Of a stretch of DNA of 64,000 bases, positions 22,962 through 33,288 are shown piece by piece; the first letter of the stretch is position 1, and the number at the start of each line of letters is the position of its first letter. Source of the DNA: Azolla caroliniana (lineage: Eukaryota > Polypodiophyta); assembly GCA_043228905.1 (NCBI GenBank), contig JBHGNT010000003.1, positions 16,120,001-16,184,000 on the forward strand, read 5' to 3'. The position numbers were made by a program, and so were the translations under genes. The notes beneath the pieces are model-generated. The model saw only the letters and a program-made list of their open reading frames with translations, had not been told where the DNA came from and ran no database searches.

Positions 22962-24130
22962 ATGGCCGCCATCAACTCAGAAGAATATGTAAACCTTGTT
23001 GCAGAAATGGAGAATCTTAAATCCAAGTTTGCATCTCTCGAATTAGAGAATCAACGTCTTCTTGGAGATCTACAAAAGGTTATTGTGGAGAAGCAACAAC
23101 AACAAGAGGATTTTACGTGATGGGTGTGACAAACTAGAGTCAACAATCATAATTTTACAACAATAAAGGGTCATAGCTCAAGGAATTATCAAGGAGCCCA
23201 AAATCAGCCTCCCTGCTAAATTTGATGGTTTGAGGGCACATTTCGGAGGTTTCTTGAATCAAGTGCGGTTGGTAATTCAAAGGCATCCCACGCATATCTG
23301 ACAAATGCATCTCGAGTCGGGTTAGTGGGCACCTTATTGACTGGCATAACGTTGTCGTGGTTTGCTCCATTATTAAAGACAAATTCTCCTCTACTCCATA
23401 ATTTCGAGGAATTTGTCAAAGAACTTAAGGCTTGCTTTGGAGATAGAGATGGGGCAAGAACAATGATCAACAAGATTCGTACACTACGTCAGGGTGATTA
23501 GCCAACATCGACATATGCAACCAATTTTTGTCTCATTGCAAGCGATATTCCTTGGGATGAACAAGCCCTAATGGAGCAGTTTCGTTCCGGTCTTCGTAGT
23601 GATGTAAAAGACTTACTTCTTACATTCCCCGAGGATCCAAAATCTCTTACAGAAGCTATTAGTCGAGCAATATTGTGCGAGAATTGTCTTTTTGAGTGTC
23701 GATGTGAATGACAGCAACCAAGAACAAGATCAAGATTCACACCAACTTATGCATCAGTAACGACGCAGTAATCTCCAAGGCAAACATATAGCCCTGCTCC
23801 AACTCCAAGGCAACCACGTAGTCCAACCCCAATGGATAGGCCTACACCCATGGAGATCGATATGACCCAACGATGAGGACCATTTTCGGATGAAGAGAAA
23901 CAACGACGTCGAGCAAACCGTCTGTGCTTATATTGCAAAGGTCCAGGACATATAACCATTCATTGGTCCTGTAGACCAAGACGTCAAGTAAATCAAATTC
24001 ACTATGACAATAAAACTAAGTTCAACATTTTAGAAGCACTTAGCGATCCTAATATTATGAAGAATCCACCCTTGTCCAATAAGTTTGAAGTCTTAAGCCA
24101 ATTAGAAGAGGAGTCAAATGAATAAGTCGG
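22962..24130 (+). pseudogene. G4 Gag, sushi/PEG10-like
   Basis: The ATG at 22962 starts an N-terminal coiled coil (LKSKFASLELENQRLLGDLQ) ending at a stop near 23118. Gag continues from about 23190 with FDGLRAHFGGFLNQVRLVI, ASRVGLVGTLLTG, SWFAPLL and LMEQFRSGLRSDV. This arrangement (FLNQ ... HP ... RV ... LL.G.A..W..PLL) is typical of the sushi/PEG10 class of Ty3 Gag. A CCHC-like knuckle (CLYCKGPGHITIH) follows near 23928. Several stops and shifts disable it. Confidence 0.78.
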
Positions 24131-24151
24131 GCCAAAATAAGAACCATTTGG

Positions 24152-24553
24152 TTGGACAACTCTAGATCTGTACAACCTAGTGTAGGTTCCATTTCTTTCA
24201 AGCATGTTAGTAGAGTCTTCTCAGCCCAAGTACAAGTTAGGACATTGAGTTGTCAACTTCATGTCCAAGCCCTCTTAGATACCGGTGCCGATTCTTGTTT
24301 CATGAATAGAGATTTTTCCCAAAAACATCAAATATCCTTGCATACCCTTCCTTGTTTTGTTCTTGTAGTAGTGATTGATGGCCGTCCCATAGCTTCGGGG
24401 AAGATATTCGAAGAGTCTGAGCCAATACACATACTCTTATGTGATTTAGGATGTGTAGTTTCCTTTAACATAATACATAGCCTTGAGCATCCAATTGTCC
24501 TTGGTTTGCTATGGTTTGAGCTACATAACCCAAGAATTGATTGGAGGAGGTGA
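24152..24553 (+). pseudogene. G4 protease
   Basis: 133 open codons with ALLDTGADSCFMN (Asp at about 24278) and the flap/C-terminal motifs VVIDGRPIASG and HPIVLGLLWFELHNPRIDW. This is a retropepsin. The C-terminus overlaps the next frame, so a shift separates protease from RT. A relic of a similar protease lies on the minus strand at 60220-60700. Confidence 0.82.
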
Positions 24554-24749
24554 GAAATTTGGTGCCCTTCATAAGAAAACTTCATTGCTAAGGATTGAAC
24601 CCAAGAGTCTTCCCTTAAAGAATATAGTTCTACCACTCATCATCTACTTTTCATCAAATCTCAACCATTTGCAACAATTGTCCCAAGTGCGAGGAAAAGA
24701 GGAACTTTTCTTATTTGCAATATCAATGACACCTTCTAGTGCCACTCAA

Positions 24750-25900
24750 GGGAATTCAGACATCAAAATTCCCAGAAAATATCAAGAATATGCTGATGTA
24801 TTTGATAAAGTCAAAGCTAGTGTACTTCCAATGCATCGGTCGTACGACTGTCCCATTGATCTTCAACCAAGAAAAGAGCCACCGTGGGGTTTGATCTACA
24901 ATATATCACAAACTAAGCTTGAGGTTCTTCGAGAATACATTGAGGAGAATCTTGCACATGGGTTCATTCTCCATTCAAAGTCTCCAACCGGTGCTCCCAT
25001 ATTTTTTGTGAAGAAAAATGACGGTTCACTTCGTTTGGTCGTGGACTATCGGAGATTAAATAAAGTCACCATAAGAAATAGGTATGCTCTGCATTTAATA
25101 TCTATTCTTTTAGAGCACATTGGTAGGGCAAAGCATTTTACAAAAATCGATTTAAGGGGTGCATATAATCTAGTTCGAATTCGACTAGGAGATGAGTGGA
25201 AAACTGAATTTCGTACTTGGTATGGTCATTTTGAGTATACAATCATGCCTTTCGGGCTCACAAATGCACTCGCCGTTTTCCAACATATGGAAAATGACAT
25301 TTTTTGAGATTTTCTGGATATCTTTCTCATCGTCTATTTAGATGATTTGCTGATTTAATCGAAAACATAGGAGGAGCATGATATACATGTCCGGAAAGTA
25401 CGTGAATGCTTAAGAAAGTATGGTCTGTATGCCAACTTGAGAAGTGCAGTTTTGACAGCGAACAAGTCAAATTCTTGGGTTATACTATTTCATCCAAGGG
25501 TATCTTCATGGATTCAGCAAAACTCAAAACAATATTGGAATGACAACCCCCACGTTCTGTTCGAGACGTACAATGTTTCCTCAGATTTGCTAACTTCTAT
25601 TGTAAATTCATATGGAATTATTCAAAGATTGTGTTGCCTCTCACCCAACTCACCAAGAAAGATCAAGTGTTTGTTTGGACTAATGAAGTGGACACGGCCT
25701 TTACTCAACTCAGAAAGGCATTCACATCAGCTCATATCTTAGCGCATATTGATCCCGAAAATCCATTTACTATTGAGGTGGATGCGTCAGACTTTGCATT
25801 GGGGAGTATCCTATCACAACCAGGCAAGGACGGGCAATCCCATCCAATCGGTTTCACTCGCGAAAATTTAATGTTGCGGAGATAAACTATGAGGTGCACG
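24750..25900 (+). pseudogene. G4 reverse transcriptase and RNase H
   Basis: 24483-25307 is open and carries RT: YADVFDKVKASVLPMHR, FFVKKNDGSLRLVVDYRRLN, HFTKIDLRGAYNLVRI and MPFGLTNALAVFQ. A TGA follows, then the active site YLDD at 25335-25346 in the continuing frame. The thumb is broken by frameshifts (25437-25742). RNase H begins at about 25740 (FTIEVDASDFALGSILSQ) and is cut near 25885, where sequence jumps to the integrase finger. Confidence 0.85.
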
Positions 25901-25929
25901 ACAAGATGGTTTACTCTTTTACAAGAATC

Positions 25930-26730
25930 TCCTTTACATCCCTGATGGATCACCCCGCCTTCAAGTATTGGAGCATTGTCCTGATGCCCCTATGGCCGGA
26001 CATTTTGGTATTGCCAAGACCATGGAGTTGGTGAAGCACGCATTTTGGTGGACTCATTTGCAAAACTTTGTCAAAGATTATGTTCGTACATGTGACACCT
26101 ATTGTCGAGCCAAAATACCCAGGCATCATCCTTATGGCTTGTTACAACCATTACCGCTAGCAATGGGCACGGTTTCGGCTCAAACCGAACCGAACCGTTA
26201 AGCCATGGCTTAACGGTTTATTGGTTCAAAGATAAATAAACTGTTTGGTTTGGTTTCAAATATTATGACCGGGTTTGGTTTCGGTTCGGTTCGGTTTTGA
26301 ATTTCATGGTTTAGCGGTTTCGGTTTGGTTTGGTTTTGAATTTCACAGTTTAGCGGTTTTGGCTTATGTGGTTTGGTTTAAAGGTTTAAAAGTTTTGAAG
26401 GTTTAAAGGTTTATAGGTTTATAAATTTGGTTTGGTTTTGATTTATGATAAGCCGATTTGGTTTGGTTCTAAACTTTTCATAAACAGTTTGGTTTAAATG
26501 GCTTCATAAAATTTAAACAGTTTGGTTTGGTTTTTAATATAAATAAATAGTCTGGTTTGGTTTCAAGGCCAAGAAACCGAACTGAACCGAAACCGAACCG
26601 CACGCATTGCTAATTACCGCCTCCAACTAAGCCGTGCAGTCTATTTCTATGGATTTCATTACGGATCTACCACCTTCAAAAGGATTTGATACTATTTAAA
26701 TAGTAGTCGATCGATTTACCAAGATGGCAT
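25930..26730 (+). pseudogene. G4 integrase N-terminal part, split by a MITE and by G3
   Basis: Encodes the HHCC finger (HCPDAPMAGHFGIAKT ... CDTYCRAK) and LLQPLP. The MITE occupies 26158-26612, and the core resumes with SMDFITDLPPSKGFDT ... VVDRFTKMAL. G3 then begins. The second half of integrase and any chromodomain are not found in the window. Confidence 0.83.
26158..26612. mobile_element. hAT-type MITE
   Basis: 455 bp with terminal inverted repeats (TAGCAATGGGCACGGTT and, reversed, TAGCAATGCGTGCGGTT) and a perfect 8-bp target duplication ATTACCGC (26150-26157 and 26613-26620). An 8-bp duplication and TAG-type ends fit the hAT superfamily. It has no coding capacity. The interior consists mostly of GGTTTGG/GGTTCGG-like repeats, reverse-complementary between its two ends. 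Confidence 0.92.
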
Positions 26731-27385
26731 TGTTGTAGTGTGAATCACACACTACGTGAAATATGCAAAACACTATATCCGATTTAGAGAACGTATAATA
26801 AATAAAAATAAAATATTAAAAATATTTATTATGTGCATAGGGCAAGATTTGAACCTTGTACCTCCACGTAGACAATTCCCAACCTTACCACTATACTAGC
26901 ATACTATAAATCTTAAGTTATACTAAACTTTATCCCATATAAATATTCTAGGTATGATGGTACAAAAAGTTATTCATGCATACACACTCGAGTTAAAAGA
27001 AAAGATGGGATAGAAAGCTAATCATGCGCATGTAGTGTGCATGAAAACTAAAGTTAGGAAAAGCATTATGCTTGCATGTGATAAACTTAGACTCTTCCAA
27101 CACTATATAAGGAAGAGAGAAAGATGTACAGGGTTGTTGATTATTTTACAAGGGTTGATTAATATAATATATTCGTGGGATTCACGAATTTGCTAACTAT
27201 TTTTCTCTCTTATTCTGAGTACTCACTAATACACTATACTTGTGGGATTCACGAATTTTCATATCTTTCTTTCTTACAATATATTTCATATTCTTAATTT
27301 CCTTAGAATTTTCTTTTCTCCTAATCCAAAACCTCAGCGGTTCCCACCCGACTCACGCAACGATCCAGAGCTGAAAGGCATGACA
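26731..27385 (+). repeat. G3 5' LTR
   Basis: 655 bp, from TGTTGTAGTGTGAATC to GGCATGACA, aligning with the G2 3' LTR from its first base. A TATA-like ACTATATAAGG lies near 27101. A minus-strand tRNA-like module lies at 26846-26898 (A box TAGTATAGTGG, B box GGTTCAAATC, starts 43 bases apart). Confidence 0.88.
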
Positions 27386-27408
27386 CACTTGGTGAACCCG
27401 ACGTGAAC

Positions 27409-28440
27409 ATGGGTGGCAAGGAGATGGAAAATCAACCAGAGGCTAACAACATGATGATGATGTTCGAGTGGATGCTTCAAGAACAATGTGCGATGTCGGA
27501 GATAGTGGCGGCAGTAGAGCGGCTGGTGCAACGGATCAGGCAATTCAAGGGAAAGGACGTATCACGCTATCTTCGGGACTACAAGGCGGAAATGATACGG
27601 TGCGGGATTTCAGAAGGACTGCAAGTGACATTCTTCAACCGGGTGGCTACCGACGAGCTTCAAGCAAGTATCCACGGGCTACGACAACAAAATCCAATGT
27701 GGGAAGTGTTTGAAGAAGCCCTAAAGACCACATTTGCCATCGAGGACTCCTCCAAGGCAACGAGGAGGGGATTCGAAGATTGGGTGGAAACACCGGATAA
27801 GGGGATGAAGGTCCTTGACGTGTTTTCGTCATTCAAAAGTTGGTTTGGGAGGTTGTTTGCGAGAGATCAAGCTATCCTCACACCAGACAAAGTGATCATG
27901 TTCCTACGAGCCGTGGACATCCGGGACCGGAAAGACCTTGGAGTGCTTCAGGAGGACACGACCACCGAGAGTGGCCTGACCGATACATGGGATAACGTGC
28001 GAGATATCATTGCACTATATACAAAGAGGGGGCAATGGCTTGCAAACGAAGAAAAGAGGGTTTCGGAACCGATTCGGAAACCGAGATCCGGATTGGAAGA
28101 CCATCAACCGCGGGCTCGGTAGACTACGACCAAGAAGGGAATCGACGCAACCACGGTGGAGCAATTGCTGAAGGAGATGGAGAATCTGAAAATTGCGATG
28201 GTGAAGAAGATGGAAGACCGTCCCACAGGTTCCAAGTTCATGGACCGTTGATGCATATGGTGTGATAGCACCGAACATGATCAGAGAGATTGTGACTAGC
28301 ACAAGGAGGCGTTACGACGGGATCTTATCTAGTACGAGGGAAATCAGATTCATTCAATGGATTCTCGAAAGCCACTCCAACTGAACTTTCGGAAAGGCGG
28401 CATGAAGAAGGTCCTAGAGGAGGAGATCGTGTGGAGGAGA
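27409..28440 (+). pseudogene. G3 Gag
   Basis: The ATG at 27409 follows the PBS TGGTGAACCCGACGTG by three bases. It opens for about 237 codons to a TAG at 28120-28122. Gag homology continues to the CCHC knuckle CIWCDSTEHDQRDC (28252-28293), with a further stop between. The Gag core has an AVERLVQRIRQF helix and YKAEMIRCGISEG, which recur in the T1 Gag on the other strand at 44496-44843. Confidence 0.85.
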
Positions 28441-28444
28441 TCGT

Positions 28445-29382
28445 GTGAGGAAAAGACAAAGTACAGAGGAAAATGCTCCAAGGGTGAATGCAAATACCGT
28501 CTTAATGAATGACACCGAAGTGGAGGACGAAATACAGAACTCCCACTACACAAGGCCACACTGGGCATGTGCAACTACGGAGACTCCGGTTCGAATCGGC
28601 AACATCAAAGAGCCCGTGCTAGCATTGATTGATCACGGATCGGAGATCAATTTGATGTCCAAGGAGTTCTACTGAAAGGGGAAGTGGCCTATAAACACTA
28701 ACCATGGATGGAATATCCAAGCAGCCACTAAAGCAATGGAAGATCTATTTGGGGCTTGTCCGGATGTGACGGTGAAGATCGGGGATGTCGAGATCGACCA
28801 AAATTTCTTCGTACAAGACGAGGTTTCACATTTTGTGATCCTCGGGCAACTATTTATCATGCCATCACGAATGGAGACGAAGGTGCTCGATAGCGGTGCG
28901 GCATCTACGTACACGGATGTAATCGGAGGAATGAAGAAAGAATACCGAAAAGTGGAGGATAAGTTACGGTCGGCATCAATAATAAAAGAAGACGAAGAAA
29001 TCGTGGGAATAGTTGAAGAAGTGTTCTATGGGAGCACGCTACAACAGCTTGAAGAGCTCGCAGAAGATACAAGCTAGGGAATCTAGGTAATTCCGGTGGA
29101 ATCGGTTGAGATGTATGAGATCATTGCGAAAATGGGGCCGGATGCACTCCACAAAGAAGAAGCAATGGTAAGTACGAAATACAAGGCCGTGGAGAAGAAG
29201 GTGAAACCGGTTGCGGGACCACTACCCGCCGATAGCGAACAAAAGAGGAAAGAAATCTCGGGAGATCCGACACTTCGGAAATCCGTGGATATCGGACATG
29301 GCTTCATGGATGAGACCCGGAAGAAACTTCGGATCGGTGGAGGTGGTTTCCTTTTACAAAATGAAGAAGAACGATTCCTGCG
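28445..29382 (+). pseudogene. G3 protease
   Basis: The active site is ALIDHGSEINLMS (Asp at 28631). A TGA at 28674 replaces a Trp codon that G2 retains (YWKGK). The domain resumes as DLFGACPDVTVKIGDVEIDQ and FFVQDEVSHFVILGQ. The DHG active site is shared with G2. The region to 29382 is a charged linker in more than one frame. Confidence 0.78.
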
Positions 29383-30900
29383 ATGTTGGAACAACATGGG
29401 AAAGCATTTGCATTCACATCAAAGGAGATAGGGTGTGTTGATCTGAAGATAGTGGAGCCGATGGTGATCTTCACGATTGATCATGTGTCGTGGAACCTGA
29501 AGCCGATTCCGGTGCCACGGGCGCATATTCCGAAAATCATCGACTTGCTTAAGGAGAAGGTGGCGATGGGGATTCTAGAGCCATCAAATGATCCGTACTC
29601 AAATCGATGGTTTACGGTTCCGAAGAAGAATAGGTCACTCCAATTTATCCAAGACTTGCAACCGGTGAACAAGGTCACGATCCGGAACTCTGGAGTCGGT
29701 CCGATAGTAGACGAATTTATGGAAGCATTTGCCGGATGCGCGATATACTCCATCAGAGACCTATACTCCGGATATGACCAATGCCAACTAGTCGTGGAGA
29801 ACCGAGACATCACCACCGTGCGGACACCGATAGGGTTAGTTCGAATGTGCACACTACCACAAGGAGCGACAAACTCGGTTGCACATATGATGAACGCGAT
29901 GAACAAGGTGCTTCGAGATTGCATCTCGGGGATAACGATGCCATTCCTAGATGACATTCCGATGAAAGGATGCCTGGTGGAAGAAAAAGATGAGACTATT
30001 GATGATCGGGGATGCCGAAAGTTCGTAGTCGACCATATTCGTGATTGCGAGAAAGTGCTTCGAAAGTTAGAAGATGTGCACCTAACACTTTCCGGGGAGA
30101 AATCGGCATTCGGGCAAGAAGAGATATTGGTAGTCGGACATCTATGTGGGCCCTACGGCCGAAGACCATCACCAACCAAGATCGATGCGATTCAAGCTAT
30201 GAAAGAAGTATGCGAGTCACAATCCGAAGTCCGAAGGTTTCTTGGAGCATGTGCATTCTATCACATATGGATTCCACACTATGCACATATTGCGGACCCA
30301 CTCTATCACTTGTTGCGGAAGGGTAAGAAGTTTGAATGGAAACCAGAGCATACCAAACCCGTGACGAAGCTCAAGAAATCACTACGGAGGGCAAAAGCAC
30401 TAAAGAAGCCGAACTATGACTATCCGATCATAATAACGGTTGACACAAGTCCAACCAGAATCGGATGGGTCATCAATCAAGCCAACTCGGATGGTTCGCG
30501 ATATCTGATCCGATTCGGAGCAAAGGTTCTCAACGAAAGACAACGCGGATATGCACAAGTCAAAAGAGAATTATGGGGAGTCATGTCGGCAATCAAATCG
30601 GATCGAGATTATTTGGTCGGAGCCAAAGTAGTGATCGAAACGGATTGTCTTCCAATACTCGGGATGATGCGGTGTTGCACGATACCGGATGTGGCTATGC
30701 TAAGGTGGATTGCATATGTTAAGTCACTTAATCCGGAGATATGACACATCTCCAGAAAAGATAACGAGGTAGCGGATATGCTATCAAGGGCGCGGTTTGA
30801 AGATGACATAACCGAATCCGATAATGAAGAAGTTTCCAAAGACTACTTTGCTTCGGAGCACATATGCCGGGTGAACGTAATCCGAGAATTCCGGGAAGAA
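29383..30900 (+). pseudogene. G3 reverse transcriptase and RNase H
   Basis: One frame of 453 codons encodes RT (NRWFTVPKKN, LQFIQDLQPVNKVTIRN, YSIRDLYSGYDQ), with the active site FLDD at 29944-29955, and RNase H (ITVDTSPTRIGWVINQ, ELWGVMSAIKSDRDYLVG, IETDCLPILG). The TGA at 30742 falls where the family has an Arg codon (CGA), and the same frame continues through integrase. This is an unusually long intact RT-RNase H block for the window. Confidence 0.9.
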
Positions 30901-31636
30901 GAATACGAGTGAGAAAGCTTGCTGATCGGGAAAGTGCTACAATAAATCGAGGAATCATCGGACAATAAAGAGAAGAGAGCCGAGATCTGAAGTAAGAAGC
31001 GGAAAGTCCGAAAGTTCTTCTTGAAAAATGGATTAATATGGAGGGAGCCGAAAAGACCGGATGGCATACCACTTCGGGTAGTCGGGAAGTAAGAGCAACG
31101 AAACCGGATAATGTCCGAATTTCACGAATCCGATTGGGCTGGACATCGAGGAACATGGGAAACTTTTGTGAAAATCAAACAAAAATATTGGTGGAAGAAC
31201 ATGTACAAAGATATAGCGGAGCTCATGGAAAGCTGCGAGAAGTGCCAAATCTACTCCGGAGTTCGACACCGAGATGAGTTACATCCGACATTCTCACCGA
31301 AAATCAACTTCAAATGGATGGTCGATATTGTAGCCATGCCAACCGGGATTGGACAAAAGAAGTACTTGGTGTTAGCTCGAGAAGATCTCACAAACCAAGT
31401 AGAAGGTCGGGCGCTACGAAGGAAAACTTGTTCTGCGGTATGCCAATTTCTTTTGGAGGAGGTGTTTTGTAGGTACGGGTGTGTAGGACAAGTGATTGCG
31501 GATCGGGGAGAACTCGACTCTGAAAAGCTAAGGAATTCTTCACCAAACAACGGCTTACAATCCGGAGGTCAACGGGAAAATCAAACGAGGACATAGTCTG
31601 ATCGTCAAAGCACTTGCAATTGCATGCGACGGAAGG
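30901..31636 (+). pseudogene. G3 integrase, truncated
   Basis: HHCC finger (HESDWAGHRGTWETFV ... CEKCQIY, 31118-31250), then the core beginning VDIVAMPTGIG and the second Asp in QVIADRGELDS (about 31490-31515). A frameshift follows, and YNPEVNGKIKRGHS is read in another frame. The sequence ends at about 31636 against copia sequence. The chromodomain, if present, is missing. Confidence 0.82.
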
Positions 31637-31734
31637 GTGAAGGTGAGGATGTTCATCTTTGGTACAATTGACGTCAGAACCGCTCTGTTTGCAGAAGCAA
31701 AAGAACAAAAAGTCGAGTCAGACAACAATTTTTG
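31637..31734 (+). pseudogene. Copia family-B pre-integrase scrap
   Basis: Encodes RMFIFGTIDVRTALF and KVESD, matching GRMFILDSTIGGTAMF ... TESD of C1. About 30 codons remain between G3 and the C6 LTR. Confidence 0.65.
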
Positions 31735-32187
31735 TGTAAAGAATACGCGTGCGAAAGCTAAAACAAACTAGCTTTGCCCGATAGCAACAGAACACATACA
31801 TAGGTTTAATGGAATCTTGAGATTAAACAGTATACAAGGGAAAGACAGAGAGAGGAGAACATAAACTCTATTAAAAAAATAGCACTCTGTACATAGAATG
31901 TGCTCAAAGAGAACTTTTATACAAGTCCATTTAAGGACTGACAGAAGTACTAACAGGAACTTCAATGCTCATACAAGCGACTGACACCGACTCCCAAAAC
32001 TATGCCTACGTATTACGCTGGATTCGTAGGCCTCTAATGACCTACCGGTTACAATCCAATCCCGGATCCTGGTTTCGGATCCCATCCTGACACCGATCCG
32101 GTTCTCCGATCCTAATACCGATCCGGCTCTGGTTTATTCAGCCGATCCAGATCCGGTTCACCTTGCTTGCTCAACACTCCCCCTCAA
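31735..32187 (-). repeat. C6 3' LTR
   Basis: On the minus strand it starts TGTTGAGCAAGC and ends ATTCTTTACA. It is preceded by the purine tract TTTGAGGGGGAG. The size (453 bp) and ends agree with the C2 LTR at 57220-57613. Confidence 0.8.
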
Positions 32188-32612
32188 ACTCAACTTGAGG
32201 TCGGATCATGGCTTCAGTTTCTGTGGTAGCCGGTTCATCCATCCGACCCCTTATGGCGTCCTTCCGCCTCGCTCGTGCTCCTCAATTGGTCTAGTTCTTC
32301 CTTCCATGACCCGACCGGTTCTGCGCTCCTCGAGCTTCTTAGTCGACACGTTTGATTAACATGCCCTTCTCATCTTTCGATGCTTTTCAACCCATCGTTT
32401 CCTCCATATCAGCATCGATTTCCGCTGCCTTCTCGTCCACTTGGCCTTTATTAGATCCGGATCATCTGAATCAAATTGTTGAACCGACTTGGCTGCCTCC
32501 GATTCGTTCTAGCTCTTGTCTGAATCGATTGCCTCCGATTCGTTCTAGCCCTTGTTTGAATCGATTGCCTCCGATTCGTTGCGGCTCTTGTCTGAGTTGG
32601 TAGTCTCCAACT
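32188..32612 (-). pseudogene. C6 Pol C-terminal extension with a 36-bp repeat
   Basis: Downstream of RNase H, family-B copia proteins carry a charged tail. Here it contains three 36-bp tandem units at 32496-32603 (12 residues each, NESEAIDSDKS type) in the frame that aligns with NSDESKNRSEVAESV of C1. Stops interrupt it. Confidence 0.7.
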
Positions 32613-33283
32613 CTGACGTGAAATACGTGGATTAATCTCCGGCCACAACCAAAGCGTAGATCACTTGATGACAATCAAAACACAGACGAAATGGGAATGG
32701 AGGTAAGTCGACAAAACAGAAAGAGAATACACAGGATATTAACGTGGAAAACCCTGCGAGGGAAAAACCACGGGAGTCCACACACTCCAAACTATCACTC
32801 TATAAAGTAATACAACAAGGAGCACAGAGGCAACGACCTCTTGCTCACAATCTTCGCCTAGCGGCAGTTACAACAGAGACATGCTCTGTATCGCTCTCTC
32901 TATCTCTTTCTCTGTACAATCGTTACACCGATAACTCTATCATCATAACTATTAAGTTTGCCCTAGGTCATATTTATACTAATATGACTTTCGGTCTATT
33001 TACAAATATAGCCCCAGTGGGCTCTCTAGAACACATTTACATATATGTCCCTTCCATCCGATGAGAGGTTCTCACCAGGCCTGCAACATCCGGTTCTCAC
33101 CAGGTCTTCCGTTGCCAGGTACTCCACATCCGGTTCTCACCAGGTCTTCCGTAGCCGGGTACTCGTCATCCGGTTCTCACCGGGTCTTCCGTTGCTGGGT
33201 ACTCCACATCCGGATTCGGCCAAGGCCGATGCTCATCAACAATGTTCTTCTCACTTCCCATCCGGAGGGAGTTGTTTCCTAAC
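32613..33283 (-). mobile_element. Solo LTR, copia family A, inside C6
   Basis: On the plus strand it begins TGACGTGAAATACG and ends TTTCCTAACA, flanked by AACTC on both sides (32608-32612 and 33284-33288). C6 coding homology continues across it (GLKMGDEL on one side, ETTNSDKSRN on the other). It contains the CCGGTTCTCACC 54-bp-type repeats at 33060-33220. A caution is that AACTC also matches the start of the family's purine tract. Confidence 0.82.
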
Positions 33284-33288
33284 AAACT

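Larger units (their letters stand above)
26731..31636 (+). mobile_element. G3, Ty3/gypsy element, 3' end missing
   Basis: Inserted in the integrase core of G4. It has an LTR, PBS, Gag, protease, RT-RNase H, and integrase up to about 31636, where it meets copia sequence. The right LTR and target duplication are lost. It is the best-preserved member of the G2/G3 family in the window. Confidence 0.88.
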
